Program-made: the position numbers and the translations under genes
DNA from: Bryobacterales bacterium
GTDB lineage: Bacteria; Acidobacteriota; Terriglobia; Bryobacterales; Bryobacteraceae
DNA: 64,000 nt
Assembly (NCBI GenBank): GCA_003170295.1
Contig: PNAJ01000138.1
Coordinates: 1-64,000, forward strand
Direction: 5' to 3'
The notes under the pieces: model-generated
What the model was told of the DNA's origin: nothing
What the model saw: the letters and a program-made list of their open reading frames with translations, nothing else
Databases searched by the model: none
Shown here: piece by piece, positions 17,769-26,301 of the stretch
How positions within the stretch are numbered: position 1 is the first letter of the stretch
Layout: each line of letters starts with the position of its first letter

Positions 17769-18161
17769 TTGTCAAACACGGATCGAGTGAAATACTTGCG
17801 CGGCGCATTGGTGGCGTTCGGTTTGATCTTCCTCGTCGGGATCTACCCGCTCACCATCCTCTGGCCTTCCGGCTGGTCCTGGCACACCGGCCATTCCGAT
17901 TACTTGCCGATGATTCTGGGGATTTACGCAACCCTTGGAGTATTCCTGTTACTCGCGTCCCGCGATCCGCTGGCTCACCGCAGCCTTATCTGGTTCACGG
18001 TCTGGTCGAGCCTGGTGCATGGTGGAATCATGGGCGTGCAATCCTTCGAGAATCCCGAGCATATCGGGCACCTTTGGGGTGACGTGGCAGCGCTTTTTCT
18101 TGTCGCAATCGTGCTGGGTCTGCTGACGCCTCGAGACGCGGCGGCTGCGAAAACGGCGTGA
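17769..18161 (+). CDS. Small four-helix membrane protein, DUF6632-like
   Basis: A 130-aa protein with four hydrophobic helices (FGLIFLVGIYPLTILWPSGW; LPMILGIYATLGVFLLLAS; SLIWFTVWSSLVHGGIMGV; DVAALFLVAIVLGLL). The pattern of HTGHSDY, RDPLAHRSL and HLWGDV resembles small uncharacterised inner-membrane proteins of the DUF6632 type. The start is a TTG with AAGGA 8 bases before it, downstream of a good promoter; the upstream part of the open frame contains that promoter and is not coding. Function unknown. Confidence 0.7.
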   Translation: MSNTDRVKYLRGALVAFGLIFLVGIYPLTILWPSGWSWHTGHSDYLPMILGIYATLGVFLLLASRDPLAHRSLIWFTVWSSLVHGGIMGVQSFENPEHIGHLWGDVAALFLVAIVLGLLTPRDAAAAKTA

Positions 18162-18180
18162 CAGACTGATAAGGATTGCT

Positions 18181-18200
18181 GGCAGGCGAAACCGCCTGCC
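18181..18200. repeat. Short palindrome between convergent genes
   Basis: GGCAGGCG and CGCCTGCC (8 bp each) enclose AAAC in the gap between two convergent genes. There is no T-tract, so it is more likely a REP-type palindrome that may also stop transcription in both directions. Confidence 0.5.
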
Positions 18201-18272
18201 CCACCAACTGGCAAGTCGCAGGTTGCAGCGCCGTGGTGGCGTACGTGGTTCCGCCTGCGTTCTATTTTGAAT

Positions 18273-21200
18273 CTAATTCACCGAAACCATGGGCACCACA
18301 GGCCCGGTGCTCGGGCTCGACACGCCGCCAGCCGTGATCGTCACCAGCAGCGAATCGCCGCTGATGTGGAATCCCGGCACGCGCAGGTTCAATTGATAAA
18401 TTCCGATCAAGCCCGGCGCGAGGCCCGCCCAATCGACGATGATCGCGGACTGCACCCACTGCGGGTCGCCGAAACGAACCGAGGCCGTGGGCGAGACCGC
18501 CAGAGGACTTGCGGGCGATGGCGTGCCCGCGCTGATTCTGCCTCCCGTGGTCGCGCCCAGGCCGACTGCGTACAGCACCAGCGGCTCGTCGCGATTCGCG
18601 GGGTGGCTCTTGTTGACGTACGATCCATCGGCATGGAACAACAGGACCTGTCCCGTGCCATCGACCAATACGGCGGGCGCATATTTCGACACCGTGATTT
18701 GCTGCGATGCCGAGGCCGCTTGATTGGCGACCGACCGCACCACTAGGGGATACGTTCCCGCAACCGTCGCCGGCGGAATCTGCGCGTTGATCTGCTGCGC
18801 GCTCGTCATGAACAAAGGCAGCGCGACGTTGTTCAACGTGACGCAAGTGCCGCCGAGAATCACGGGCAGCGGAGTCGCCGACGCGACCGCGCTCGCGGCC
18901 AGGTTCTGTCCAAAAATCGAGACGAGCGAGTTCGGCGCGATGGCCGTTTGATAACTCCCCAGGTTCACCGTCCCCTTTTGATTCGGCACCGGGCGAGCGC
19001 TATTCGGGACCGCGGTCAGGTTGATGATGCTCAGCCCGCTGGTGGTAATCGCGTAGGCCACCGCGCCCGCCGAATCGATCGCCATCGTCCGGCCCGCGAT
19101 GGTCGCGCGCCCTCCCGTCAATTGCGTGATTGGCCCTTCGAGCGCGGGGATCTGCAACGTCGGGTTGCCGGTATTCGCGTTGATGATTTCGACGCTCGGC
19201 GCAGTCGTCGCGAGAGTGTTCAGGGTTGTCAGGGGGGTGGAGTAAATCGCGAAGCTCGAATTGCCGATCGCCGAAACGGCGGAGACGAATCCGGGAACCG
19301 CTGCCACCTGCACCAGCGCCTGGTTAAGCACCATGCCGTCGATCACGAAGTATTGACCGTTGGGACCAGCGGTGATCGGCCCCGTGTATCCGGTGGGAAG
19401 CGTAGTGAACAACTGGCGGCCCGCGACGAAATCGTCCACCGTCGCGTCGTATAAATACACGAAGCCATTGGTGGAGGCGAGCAGAATATACCGGCCCTCT
19501 GCTGAAGTTGCCATCACTCCGCCGCCGATCGGATTGGGAAGGCCCGTGTTCGGATTCGATCCAATGATGGTGCTCACGCCGCGCGGTACAGCGGTCGAGC
19601 CAATCACCTTCCATAACATCCCGTTGTTCATCAGGACCTTCAACCCGCTCTGGCCAGCCGCAATCGCGGTGGGAAGAATCGTCGGGAGTGTCGACGCGAA
19701 TGGAAGCGGCGGATATGCCACGAGTCCTGTAGAAACCATTTTGTCGGGATCGACAATGCCGATGCTCTCGCCGCCGGAGTTCGCGACGTACAGAGTGGCT
19801 CCATCTGGAGTCAGTGCGAGCGCGATCGGAAGTTGGCCGACTTTGATCGGCGTCAAAAACTGCTGCATGCCGATGTCGTAAACCTCCACGCGATTTAACC
19901 CGGAGTTGGCGATATAAATTCGCTGGCGCGGCGCATCGTAGACCAGATCGGTCAGTGTGGCACCGGAGGAAATGCCGACCGGGATCGGAAGAATCGTGCC
20001 GCGCGCTTCGGCGTCGCGATTGTTCTGGTAGACGCGTATGCGATCCGGAATGTTGATCGCGTCGGTCGACTGCACCTGAAACTCGTGAGGCGGATCGATG
20101 GTCCCGTAGCCTTTCGAAAGTGCCGTATTGAAGGTGAACGAAAGGCCGGTCTGCGTCGATCTAGCGGCAGGCGCCGTCGCGGGGTTGGGCTGATTCGCGA
20201 CGCCCGGGTATTGCAGAAGCTGCGGCGAAAACGTCGCGCGCACCTTGCCTGGACTATTGATCGTGACGGACGACGTGGAGGTGCCGCTCACGCCGCATTG
20301 ATCGTTGGTCAGCAGCAGAACGCTGGTCGCGGGCACGGCGAGCGCGCTCTGCGAAATGGTCGAGAGAGGGAGCGCCACAAAGCCGGAATCGGAGAGCGCG
20401 TAGGCGTTGGCTCCGTCGGCGCTCAACACTAGTTTCCCGGCGAAGAACTCGGGCGTCTGAATGCCCATCGTGATCAGCAGATTGTCGGGATCGGTGATCA
20501 TGAGTTGGCCGATATTTCCCCCGGCGTTTACGGGATTAACGTTGTACATCGTGTAGAGGGTCTGCCCGTCGGGTGAAAATACGGCGCCGCCCTGATTGGT
20601 TTGCGCCGTGAAGAGCGATGTCGTCTGGATGGGCGTGATCGGATACATCGCGTTGGCGGTATTCATCGTGCCCAACAGCTGCATAGTCGCACCATCGAAA
20701 AGATTCGCACCGCATAAGATGCGCTTGCCATCGTCGGAAATCGCGAGCGCGGTGAAGAAGCCTGTCTGCAACGTGCGCGCACGCAGCACCGTCGCGGACG
20801 CGGATTGATACACAAACACGACGCCCACGTTGCTCGCGGCGTTAGTATGCAGGCCCACGATCAAAGATCCATCGCGCGTCGCGCGAAGCTGGCTGTGCGC
20901 GGCTAAAAACGCGCGTCCCGAGGGCGCGGGAAACACCGGCGCAGCAGGCGCGGCCGGCGTCACGCCGAGCGCGGTTAATGGAGCCGCGGAGTTAGGCGCC
21001 GGATCGTAGAGTAGCAAAATATTGGTGGCGCCGCTGCCGATGGTTGAGATGAGCACGCGCTCGTCATTCGCAACCGCGATTCCTTCGGGTCTCGATGGCA
21101 AGCTGATGCGATTTGTCACAGTTAGCGTGGTTAGGTCGATCACATCGACCACGGAATCGGCATAGCAGGTCACGTAAAGAACCTTGCCGCTGCGCGAAAT

Positions 21201-21446
21201 CGCGACTCCGATGGGCTCGTTATCGGTATCGATCGCGGCAAGGAATTTGTTTTGCGCCAATGCGTAGACCTGCACCTGGTTCTGCGCACTGGAGGTGAGA
21301 TACAGGCGGTTGCGGGATTCATCGAGCGCGATATCGGTCGCGCCGCCCACCAATGGGACCACCCGCCCGAACGTGGCCGCGCGAAGAGAAAGGCCGGAAA
21401 ACGCAATAGCGGCAAGAAGACGAACAACCTGCATCAGCCCTCTCAT
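18273..21446 (-). CDS. Secreted YVTN-type beta-propeller protein with Solibacter-type C-terminal domain
   Basis: A 1057-aa exported protein. It starts with a signal peptide (VVRLLAAIAFSGLSLRA) and then two blade arrays of YVTN/NHL type: GGATDIALDESRNRLYLTSS, LYVTCYADSVVDVIDL, LYVANSGGESIGIVDPDK. The last ~240 residues (NLGSYQTAIAPNSLVSIFG, VTLNNVALPLFMTSAQQINAQIP, VLYAVGLG) match the TIGR03437 domain, found almost only in Solibacter-type Acidobacteriota. The domain probably helps surface display or secretion, but its role is not known. Monocistronic. This gene is the main basis for the taxonomic guess. Confidence 0.9.
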   Translation of the reverse strand: MRGLMQVVRLLAAIAFSGLSLRAATFGRVVPLVGGATDIALDESRNRLYLTSSAQNQVQVYALAQNKFLAAIDTDNEPIGVAISRSGKVLYVTCYADSVVDVIDLTTLTVTNRISLPSRPEGIAVANDERVLISTIGSGATNILLLYDPAPNSAAPLTALGVTPAAPAAPVFPAPSGRAFLAAHSQLRATRDGSLIVGLHTNAASNVGVVFVYQSASATVLRARTLQTGFFTALAISDDGKRILCGANLFDGATMQLLGTMNTANAMYPITPIQTTSLFTAQTNQGGAVFSPDGQTLYTMYNVNPVNAGGNIGQLMITDPDNLLITMGIQTPEFFAGKLVLSADGANAYALSDSGFVALPLSTISQSALAVPATSVLLLTNDQCGVSGTSTSSVTINSPGKVRATFSPQLLQYPGVANQPNPATAPAARSTQTGLSFTFNTALSKGYGTIDPPHEFQVQSTDAINIPDRIRVYQNNRDAEARGTILPIPVGISSGATLTDLVYDAPRQRIYIANSGLNRVEVYDIGMQQFLTPIKVGQLPIALALTPDGATLYVANSGGESIGIVDPDKMVSTGLVAYPPLPFASTLPTILPTAIAAGQSGLKVLMNNGMLWKVIGSTAVPRGVSTIIGSNPNTGLPNPIGGGVMATSAEGRYILLASTNGFVYLYDATVDDFVAGRQLFTTLPTGYTGPITAGPNGQYFVIDGMVLNQALVQVAAVPGFVSAVSAIGNSSFAIYSTPLTTLNTLATTAPSVEIINANTGNPTLQIPALEGPITQLTGGRATIAGRTMAIDSAGAVAYAITTSGLSIINLTAVPNSARPVPNQKGTVNLGSYQTAIAPNSLVSIFGQNLAASAVASATPLPVILGGTCVTLNNVALPLFMTSAQQINAQIPPATVAGTYPLVVRSVANQAASASQQITVSKYAPAVLVDGTGQVLLFHADGSYVNKSHPANRDEPLVLYAVGLGATTGGRISAGTPSPASPLAVSPTASVRFGDPQWVQSAIIVDWAGLAPGLIGIYQLNLRVPGFHISGDSLLVTITAGGVSSPSTGPVVPMVSVN

Positions 21447-21499
21447 GTTACAACGTGCGCCAAGCGGTTCGGTTGACTTGATCGCGATAAAATCGGGAA

Positions 21500-22033
21500 G
21501 TGCCCCACAAGCCCTCTCTTCGCTCGTTGACAGGCGTGTATCTGCGGATCGGAAACACCACCTTCGGCGGAGGCGATCCCACCATGGCTCTGCTCCAGCG
21601 CGAGCTGATCGGCCGCGGATGGATCACGCGGGAAGATTTCGCGCTGGCTTATTCGCTCGCACGCGTCACGCCTGGAACCAACGTGCTCGCATTCTGCGCC
21701 GCCACGGGCGCGCGAGTGCTCGGTCTCGCCGGAGCCATCGCCGCGGTGTTGGCCGTAACCGTTCCATCGGCGATTCTCGCTGTGCTGCTCACCCGCGGTT
21801 TTGAAACATGGCGCGCGCATCCCTGGGCGATGGCTGCGATCGGAGGCACCATCGCCGCGGTCTCGGGCATGATGTGGGCCAGCGTGTGGCTCCTCGTGAA
21901 GCCATATTTGGGATTGCGCGCGCTGCTGTTTTCGGGCGGTGCGTTTCTCGCCGCATGGAAATTTCACGTCACTCCGGTGCCCGTCATTTTGATCGCCGCG
22001 CTCGCGGGATATTTGTGGACGACCAAGGAATGA
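21500..22033 (+). CDS. chrA: Chromate transporter, N-terminal half-type subunit
   Basis: A 177-aa CHR-family protein of the short-chain type. It has RIGNTTFGGGDPTMALLQREL near the N-terminus (the FGGG signature), YSLARVTPGTNVLAF, and five or six hydrophobic helices. Short-chain chromate transporters work as pairs of homologous half-length proteins with opposite membrane orientation. It overlaps the next gene by four bases (ATGA). The likely role is chromate or sulfate-analogue transport across the inner membrane. The start is a GTG at 21500. Confidence 0.88.
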   Translation: MPHKPSLRSLTGVYLRIGNTTFGGGDPTMALLQRELIGRGWITREDFALAYSLARVTPGTNVLAFCAATGARVLGLAGAIAAVLAVTVPSAILAVLLTRGFETWRAHPWAMAAIGGTIAAVSGMMWASVWLLVKPYLGLRALLFSGGAFLAAWKFHVTPVPVILIAALAGYLWTTKE

Positions 22034-22548
22034 ACGTCTTCCTGCTTTATGGCCTGCTGCTCAAAGCCGCGTTGACTTCCTTCAGCGGCCTCGGGTCGCT
22101 GCCGATGGTGCGCAACGATCTTCTCGTCGAGCGAAAAGTGCTCACAGATCGCCAGTTAAATACAGCAGTCGTCGCGGGGCGCACCGGGCCGGGTCCGAAC
22201 GGTCTGTATTTGGTCAGCGTCGGATATTACGCCGATGGACTTCCCGGCGCGGCCGCGGGACTGCTGGCCGTAATGACGCCCGCGTTTCTAGTTCTGCCTT
22301 TGATGCGATGGATCGGAGCGCGTGCGGAATCGCCACGCGTAAAAAGCGCCATTCGCGCGGTGGTGCTCGCGAGCGCGGGCCTTCTTCTCTCCGCATCGCT
22401 ACCGCTGGCGCGCGACGCGATCACAGGTCCGCTGACGTTTGGAATCATGTTGGTGAGTTTTGCCGTTTTAGTGCTCACCAAGATCGATACGGTCTGGGTA
22501 GTTTTAGGCGGCGCGATCATAGGGCTGATCGCAAAGGCCGCGCACTGA
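22030..22548 (+). CDS. chrA: Chromate transporter, C-terminal half-type subunit
   Basis: A 172-aa second CHR half. It shows FSGLGSLPMVRNDLL (the counterpart of the FGGG region), GRTGPGPNGLYLVSVGYYADGLPGA and hydrophobic helices to the C-terminus. The ATG at 22030 overlaps the stop of the first half. It pairs with the upstream protein to make the transporter. Confidence 0.88.
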   Translation: MNVFLLYGLLLKAALTSFSGLGSLPMVRNDLLVERKVLTDRQLNTAVVAGRTGPGPNGLYLVSVGYYADGLPGAAAGLLAVMTPAFLVLPLMRWIGARAESPRVKSAIRAVVLASAGLLLSASLPLARDAITGPLTFGIMLVSFAVLVLTKIDTVWVVLGGAIIGLIAKAAH

Positions 22549-22570
22549 GAAAATATCGCCGTCTTCTGTG

Positions 22571-22610
22571 GCGCGCGCACTCGTGCGTGCCGCGTCGACA
22601 CTCGTGTCGC
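22571..22610. repeat. Tandem short palindromes (REP-like)
   Basis: Two adjacent hairpins, one around GCGCAC-TC-GTGCG and one GACAC-TC-GTGTC, share the same CACTCGTG core. They lie between the chromate transporter and tmk genes, which converge here. Confidence 0.45.
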
Positions 22611-22670
22611 CGCCAAGCTAGTTAAGGTCAATTAAGGCTGTACCAGGCCCACCACAACGCACTTTTATGG

Positions 22671-23318
22671 TCAATTAAGGAGCGCTAAGACCGCGTTCCA
22701 CACGTCTTTTTCGACGTTTTCCTCGCTCCGCGACCCATCAACGAGCTTCACCCGTTTCGGCTCATCTGACGCCAGTTGCAGGTACGCGTCCCGAACTTTG
22801 CGGTGAAAACCGATCGCCTGCTCGTCGATTCGCGTTTCGACGTGCTGGGTTTTGCGATTTCGCCCGTGCACGCGCTCCAAACCGAGCTCGGTCGCGATGT
22901 CGACGACGATGGTCAGGTCCGGAACCAGGCCCCGGCAGGCGATGCGGTCGACTTCGTAAACTACCTCTGATCCCAGGCCGCGCGCGATGCCTTGATAGAC
23001 CAGACTGGAATCGGTAAAGCGGTCGCACAAAACGATTTCACCGCGGGAAAGTGCGGGTAAAATCGCCTCGTCCACATTCTGCGCGCGGGCCGCGAACATC
23101 AAAAGAAGCTCGGTGGTCGGACGCATTTCGAGGTTTTTCGAGTCGAGCAAGACACGCCGGATCTGCATGCCGATCGCGGTCCCGCCGGGTTCCGCGGTTT
23201 CGAGTACCGTCCGGCCTTCCTCGCGCAGTCGGGCGGCAATTCGACGGAGCTGGGTTGATTTCCCGCTGCCTTCCGGACCCTCAAACGTGATGAAAAGGCC
23301 GCGCTTAATCGTAGACAA
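22671..23318 (-). CDS. tmk: Thymidylate kinase
   Basis: A 215-aa dTMP kinase that makes dTDP for DNA synthesis. It has the P-loop FEGPEGSGKSTQLRR (about residues 12-26), the DR(F/Y) signature CDRFTDSSLVYQG, EPGGTAIGMQIRRVLL, and a lid with Arg residues (GLERVHGRNRKTQ). The length is normal. It is the last gene of a minus-strand housekeeping cluster; its start overlaps the UDG gene by 14 bases. Confidence 0.95.
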   Translation of the reverse strand: MSTIKRGLFITFEGPEGSGKSTQLRRIAARLREEGRTVLETAEPGGTAIGMQIRRVLLDSKNLEMRPTTELLLMFAARAQNVDEAILPALSRGEIVLCDRFTDSSLVYQGIARGLGSEVVYEVDRIACRGLVPDLTIVVDIATELGLERVHGRNRKTQHVETRIDEQAIGFHRKVRDAYLQLASDEPKRVKLVDGSRSEENVEKDVWNAVLALLN

Positions 23319-23985
23319 AATGCAAAACCTTCTTCAAATCGTCCCACGCCTCGCGCTTCGCGTTCTGATTGTAAGGGCGCAATAAATACGACGGATGAAA
23401 AGTCACAATAACTGGTATATCGCGCCATTTGTGCCAGTTGCCTCGCAACCTGGTGACGCCGTCCTTAGTCGCAAGCAATGCCTTCGCGGCTGTGGAACCC
23501 AATGCGCAAATCGCCTTTGGTTTGATAGTCATCAACTGGCGGAACAGAAATTGACCGCAAATTTCCATTTCATCCGGCTGCGGCGCGCGATTCTCCGGAG
23601 GGCGGCATTTCACGACGTTGCAGATGTAAACATTTTCGCGCCGAATCGGGATGCCTTCTTTTGAAGCCGTGTTATCAATCATCTGCGTAAGCAACTGCCC
23701 GGCGCGGCCGACAAACGGCAGGCCTTGCGCGTCTTCGTCGGCGCCGGGACCTTCGCCGACGAAAACGAGGCGCGCGTTTTCATCGCCGGAGCCGAACACA
23801 ATTTTATTGCGCTGTTCGCAAAGCCGGCAGCGGCGGCAATCTCCGATATCGGCGCGAATTTTCGCGAGCGTATCGTCGAGGGGTGCAAGAGGGGGAATTT
23901 CCATGATGGGTTGGCGGCGATAAATTTCCTGCACGCCGAGATCGCGATAAAACGTGAGATAGCCGCGCAGTTGGTCCGGTGTCAT
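23305..23985 (-). CDS. Family 4 (type A) uracil-DNA glycosylase, Fe-S
   Basis: A 226-aa family-4 uracil-DNA glycosylase that removes uracil from DNA and carries a 4Fe-4S cluster. Cysteines of the cluster are visible in DCRRCRLCEQRNKIVFGSG and in CNVVKCRPPENRAP. The catalytic and uracil-binding motifs are GEGPGADEDAQGLPFVGRAG and HPSYLLR. It overlaps coaBC by four bases and tmk by 14, so it is cotranscribed. The N-terminal ~40 residues are variable as in other members. Confidence 0.94.
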   Translation of the reverse strand: MTPDQLRGYLTFYRDLGVQEIYRRQPIMEIPPLAPLDDTLAKIRADIGDCRRCRLCEQRNKIVFGSGDENARLVFVGEGPGADEDAQGLPFVGRAGQLLTQMIDNTASKEGIPIRRENVYICNVVKCRPPENRAPQPDEMEICGQFLFRQLMTIKPKAICALGSTAAKALLATKDGVTRLRGNWHKWRDIPVIVTFHPSYLLRPYNQNAKREAWDDLKKVLHFVYD

Positions 23986-25190
23986 CGGAGGGCGAGGCGC
24001 AGGCTCATGGTCTGGTCGAGGATTCGCGCGGCGATTTCCTTTTTCGGCGCGCGGCGAACGGCGATCGGATCGGAGGTGCGGGTGACCAGCACGACTTCGT
24101 TTTCATCGGAATCGAATCCGATGCCCGATTGCGAAACCAGATTCGCTACTACCATGTCGCAGTTTTTCGATTCGAGTTTGCGGCGCGCTTCGGCAATCAG
24201 ATTTTCGGTTTCGGCAGCGAAGCCGATCAGCAGGCGATCGCCCTTTTTCCGGCCCAGCTCCGCGAGGATGTCGACCGTCGGATCGAGCTCGATCGACATG
24301 CGGGCGGCGGTTTTCTTGACCTTGTGCTGGGGCGCATCGGCGCGGTGATAATCGGCGACGGCAGCGGTCTTAATGATGATGGTCGATTCATCGAGGTGCT
24401 GCATGACGGCGTCGAACATCTGGGCCGCGGTCTGGACGTGGATCACTTCCATGTTGGCGGGCTCGGCGAGACTCACTGGACCCGAGACTAAAATCACACG
24501 TGCGCCGCGCGCGACTGCTTCTTCGGCGGTGGCGTAACCCATTTTGCCGCTGGAACGATTGCTAAGATACCGAACGGCATCGAGAGGCTCCTGGGTGGGG
24601 CCGGCGGTGATGAGCACGACTTCCCCTTCGAGATCGCGTTTGGCAGGTGTCGCGAGATTCGCGACCGCGTCGGCGATGGATGAAGGCTCGGCGAGACGGC
24701 CGGGGCCGACCATGCCGCAGGCGAGCGCGCCGTCGTCGGGATCGACAATGAGATGCCCACGCTCGCGGAGAATGCGCAGATTCGCCTGCGTGGCCGGATG
24801 ATTCCACATATTGGTATTCATCGCGGGGGCGAGCACCACGCGCCCGGTGAAGGCGAGATAGGTCGTCGAAAGAAAATCGTCGGCCAGGCCGTGGGCGAAT
24901 TTCGCGAGCAGATCCGCGGTGGCGGGGGCGACTACCAGAATGTCGTTTTCCTGGGCTACGCGGATGTGTTCGATGGCGCTTGAAAGAGTGTCCTCCGCGC
25001 TAGCGGCGGAAAAGAGATTCGTAATGACTTTGCGGCCGGTGAGCGCGGCGAAGGTTAGGGGTCGAACGAATTCCTCCGCGGCGCGGGTCATGATGACGTT
25101 GACGGTGAAGCCCCGCGCCATCAAGTCGCGGGCGAGTTCGGCTGCTTTATAAGCGGCAATGCCTCCGCCGACGCCTAGGGCTACGTTCAT
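23982..25190 (-). CDS. coaBC: Bifunctional phosphopantothenoylcysteine decarboxylase/synthase (coenzyme A biosynthesis)
   Basis: A 402-aa CoaBC. The N-terminal flavoprotein decarboxylase domain has GGIAAYKAAEL, the catalytic His region SAIEHIRVAQENDILVVAPATADL, and PAMNTNMWNHPATQ with the ACGM Cys. The C-terminal synthase begins near residue 190 with VLITAGPTQEPLDAVRYLSN and contains KTAAVADYH and FAAETENL. It turns phosphopantothenate and cysteine into phosphopantetheine. It is located between rpoZ and the UDG gene, a common bacterial arrangement with gmk-rpoZ. Confidence 0.96.
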   Translation of the reverse strand: MNVALGVGGGIAAYKAAELARDLMARGFTVNVIMTRAAEEFVRPLTFAALTGRKVITNLFSAASAEDTLSSAIEHIRVAQENDILVVAPATADLLAKFAHGLADDFLSTTYLAFTGRVVLAPAMNTNMWNHPATQANLRILRERGHLIVDPDDGALACGMVGPGRLAEPSSIADAVANLATPAKRDLEGEVVLITAGPTQEPLDAVRYLSNRSSGKMGYATAEEAVARGARVILVSGPVSLAEPANMEVIHVQTAAQMFDAVMQHLDESTIIIKTAAVADYHRADAPQHKVKKTAARMSIELDPTVDILAELGRKKGDRLLIGFAAETENLIAEARRKLESKNCDMVVANLVSQSGIGFDSDENEVVLVTRTSDPIAVRRAPKKEIAARILDQTMSLRLALR

Positions 25191-25199
25191 GAGTTAGGA

Positions 25200-25232
25200 C
25201 CTCGGCTGAAGCCGAGGCTGCAAGCTAAAGCT
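25200..25232. repeat. REP-like palindromes in the coaBC-rpoZ gap
   Basis: CCTCGGC-TGAA-GCCGAGG (25200-25217) is followed by AGCTAAAGCT (25223-25232). This double-hairpin unit fills the 62-bp gap and would fold in the operon mRNA. Confidence 0.5.
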
Positions 25233-25252
25233 CGCGCCACCCGCTTCCATGG

Positions 25253-25504
25253 TTACTCTTTTTTGGCGGCCAACTCTGCTTGAGCAGCCAGAAGGGTCAG
25301 GTCTTCGTACTGCACCAATCCGCGGCGCACTTCTTCCATGGCGACGACGGTGGGCTTCTTGGAGGTGGTGGGCAGATAGCTGCGCGCGCCGCCTTGCAAC
25401 TGGCGGGCTCGCTTGGCCGCGACGATGATGAACCGGTAGGCGCTGGCTTCCGGATCGTCGGGGATAATACTCTGGGCCGTGTGTCGAATGGTAGTTTCAG
25501 GCAT
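25253..25504 (-). CDS. rpoZ: RNA polymerase omega subunit
   Basis: An 83-aa omega subunit, identified by the conserved core AYRFIIVAAKRARQLQGGAR, then KPTVVAMEEVRRGLVQYEDL, and by its position just after gmk. Omega aids assembly of RNA polymerase. The start is either the ATG at 25504 (MPETT) or a GTG/ATG two codons earlier; both overlap the gmk end, indicating coupled translation. Confidence 0.92.
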   Translation of the reverse strand: MPETTIRHTAQSIIPDDPEASAYRFIIVAAKRARQLQGGARSYLPTTSKKPTVVAMEEVRRGLVQYEDLTLLAAQAELAAKKE

Positions 25505-26108
25505 TGTCAAACGTCTCCAAAATCGGATGGATTTCTCTTTCCATCCGGTCGCGCCGGCTGCGGGTTGCTCTGACGATCGATTTCAATGTTTCCACCGACG
25601 CCTCTACTTCCCGATTGACCAGCACGTAATCGTACTGCTTATAATTCCGTATCTCTTCTTTGGCATCGCGCAGACGCCGCGCAATCACGGGCTCAGAATC
25701 CTGCGAGCGGGCCCGCAAACGCTCTTCGAGAGCCTGCCGGCTGGGCGGAAGAATAAAAATAGACACCGCGGCCGGACTCTTCTCTTTTAATTGTCGCGCA
25801 CCCTGCACGTCAATGTCGAGGATCAAATCGACGTTTTCCGCGGCTGCACGCTCCAATTCGCCGGTATGAGTGCCGTAGAAGTGACCGAAAACCTCGGCGT
25901 GTTCGAGGAATTCGCCCTTTTGGACGCGAGCTTCGAACTCTTCGCGGGAGATGAAAAAATAGTCCTTGCCGTGGCATTCCTGGCCGCGAGGAGGGCGCGT
26001 TGTATAGGAGATGGAAAAGCGAAGAAGGGGCACTTCCTGGACGAGGCGATGGGTCAAGGTGGATTTTCCGGAGCCGGAGGGCGCGGAGATGATGAAGACT
26101 GTGGTCAT
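25497..26108 (-). CDS. gmk: Guanylate kinase
   Basis: A 203-aa GMP kinase. It has the P-loop SAPSGSGKSTL (residues 8-18), the GMP-binding motif SYTTRPPRGQECHGKDYFF, YGTH, DIDVQGARQLK and the FILPPS segment. Normal length. It precedes rpoZ with overlap. Upstream, a 190-bp gap holding a large inverted repeat separates it from yicC. Confidence 0.96.
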   Translation of the reverse strand: MTTVFIISAPSGSGKSTLTHRLVQEVPLLRFSISYTTRPPRGQECHGKDYFFISREEFEARVQKGEFLEHAEVFGHFYGTHTGELERAAAENVDLILDIDVQGARQLKEKSPAAVSIFILPPSRQALEERLRARSQDSEPVIARRLRDAKEEIRNYKQYDYVLVNREVEASVETLKSIVRATRSRRDRMEREIHPILETFDNA

Positions 26109-26126
26109 TTATTCGTTGGAGGGAGT

Positions 26127-26154
26127 GTCCCCTCCCTGACGGTCAGGGTTCGGT
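26127..26154. repeat. 28-bp interspersed repeat, copy A
   Basis: This 28-bp unit has the palindromic core CCCTGACGGTCAGGG. It recurs with one mismatch, in inverted orientation, at 58090-58117 inside the 5' end of the S41 peptidase frame. Confidence 0.6.
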
Positions 26155-26182
26155 TTGGATGCGGGTGCGTTGCTCGGACGGG

Positions 26183-26287
26183 GCGAAAAATGGGGACAGA
26201 CAGCTCTGTCCACTGGCGTCGGGGTGCGTTGTGCTTGCGCGGGCGATCATAGCGCCTGGGACAGAGAAGTCTGTCCCCATTTTTCGC
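26183..26287. repeat. Long inverted repeat (REP/MITE-like) between yicC and gmk
   Basis: Arms 26183-26201 and 26269-26287 are perfect 19-bp inverted copies that begin GCGAAAAATGGGGACAG. Inner arms CTCTGTCC (26204-26211) and GGACAGAG (26259-26266) continue the pairing. The whole unit could fold into a long stem in the gmk-yicC mRNA. It contains no coding sequence. Confidence 0.7.
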
Positions 26288-26301
26288 GATGTGGTGTTCG
26301 A

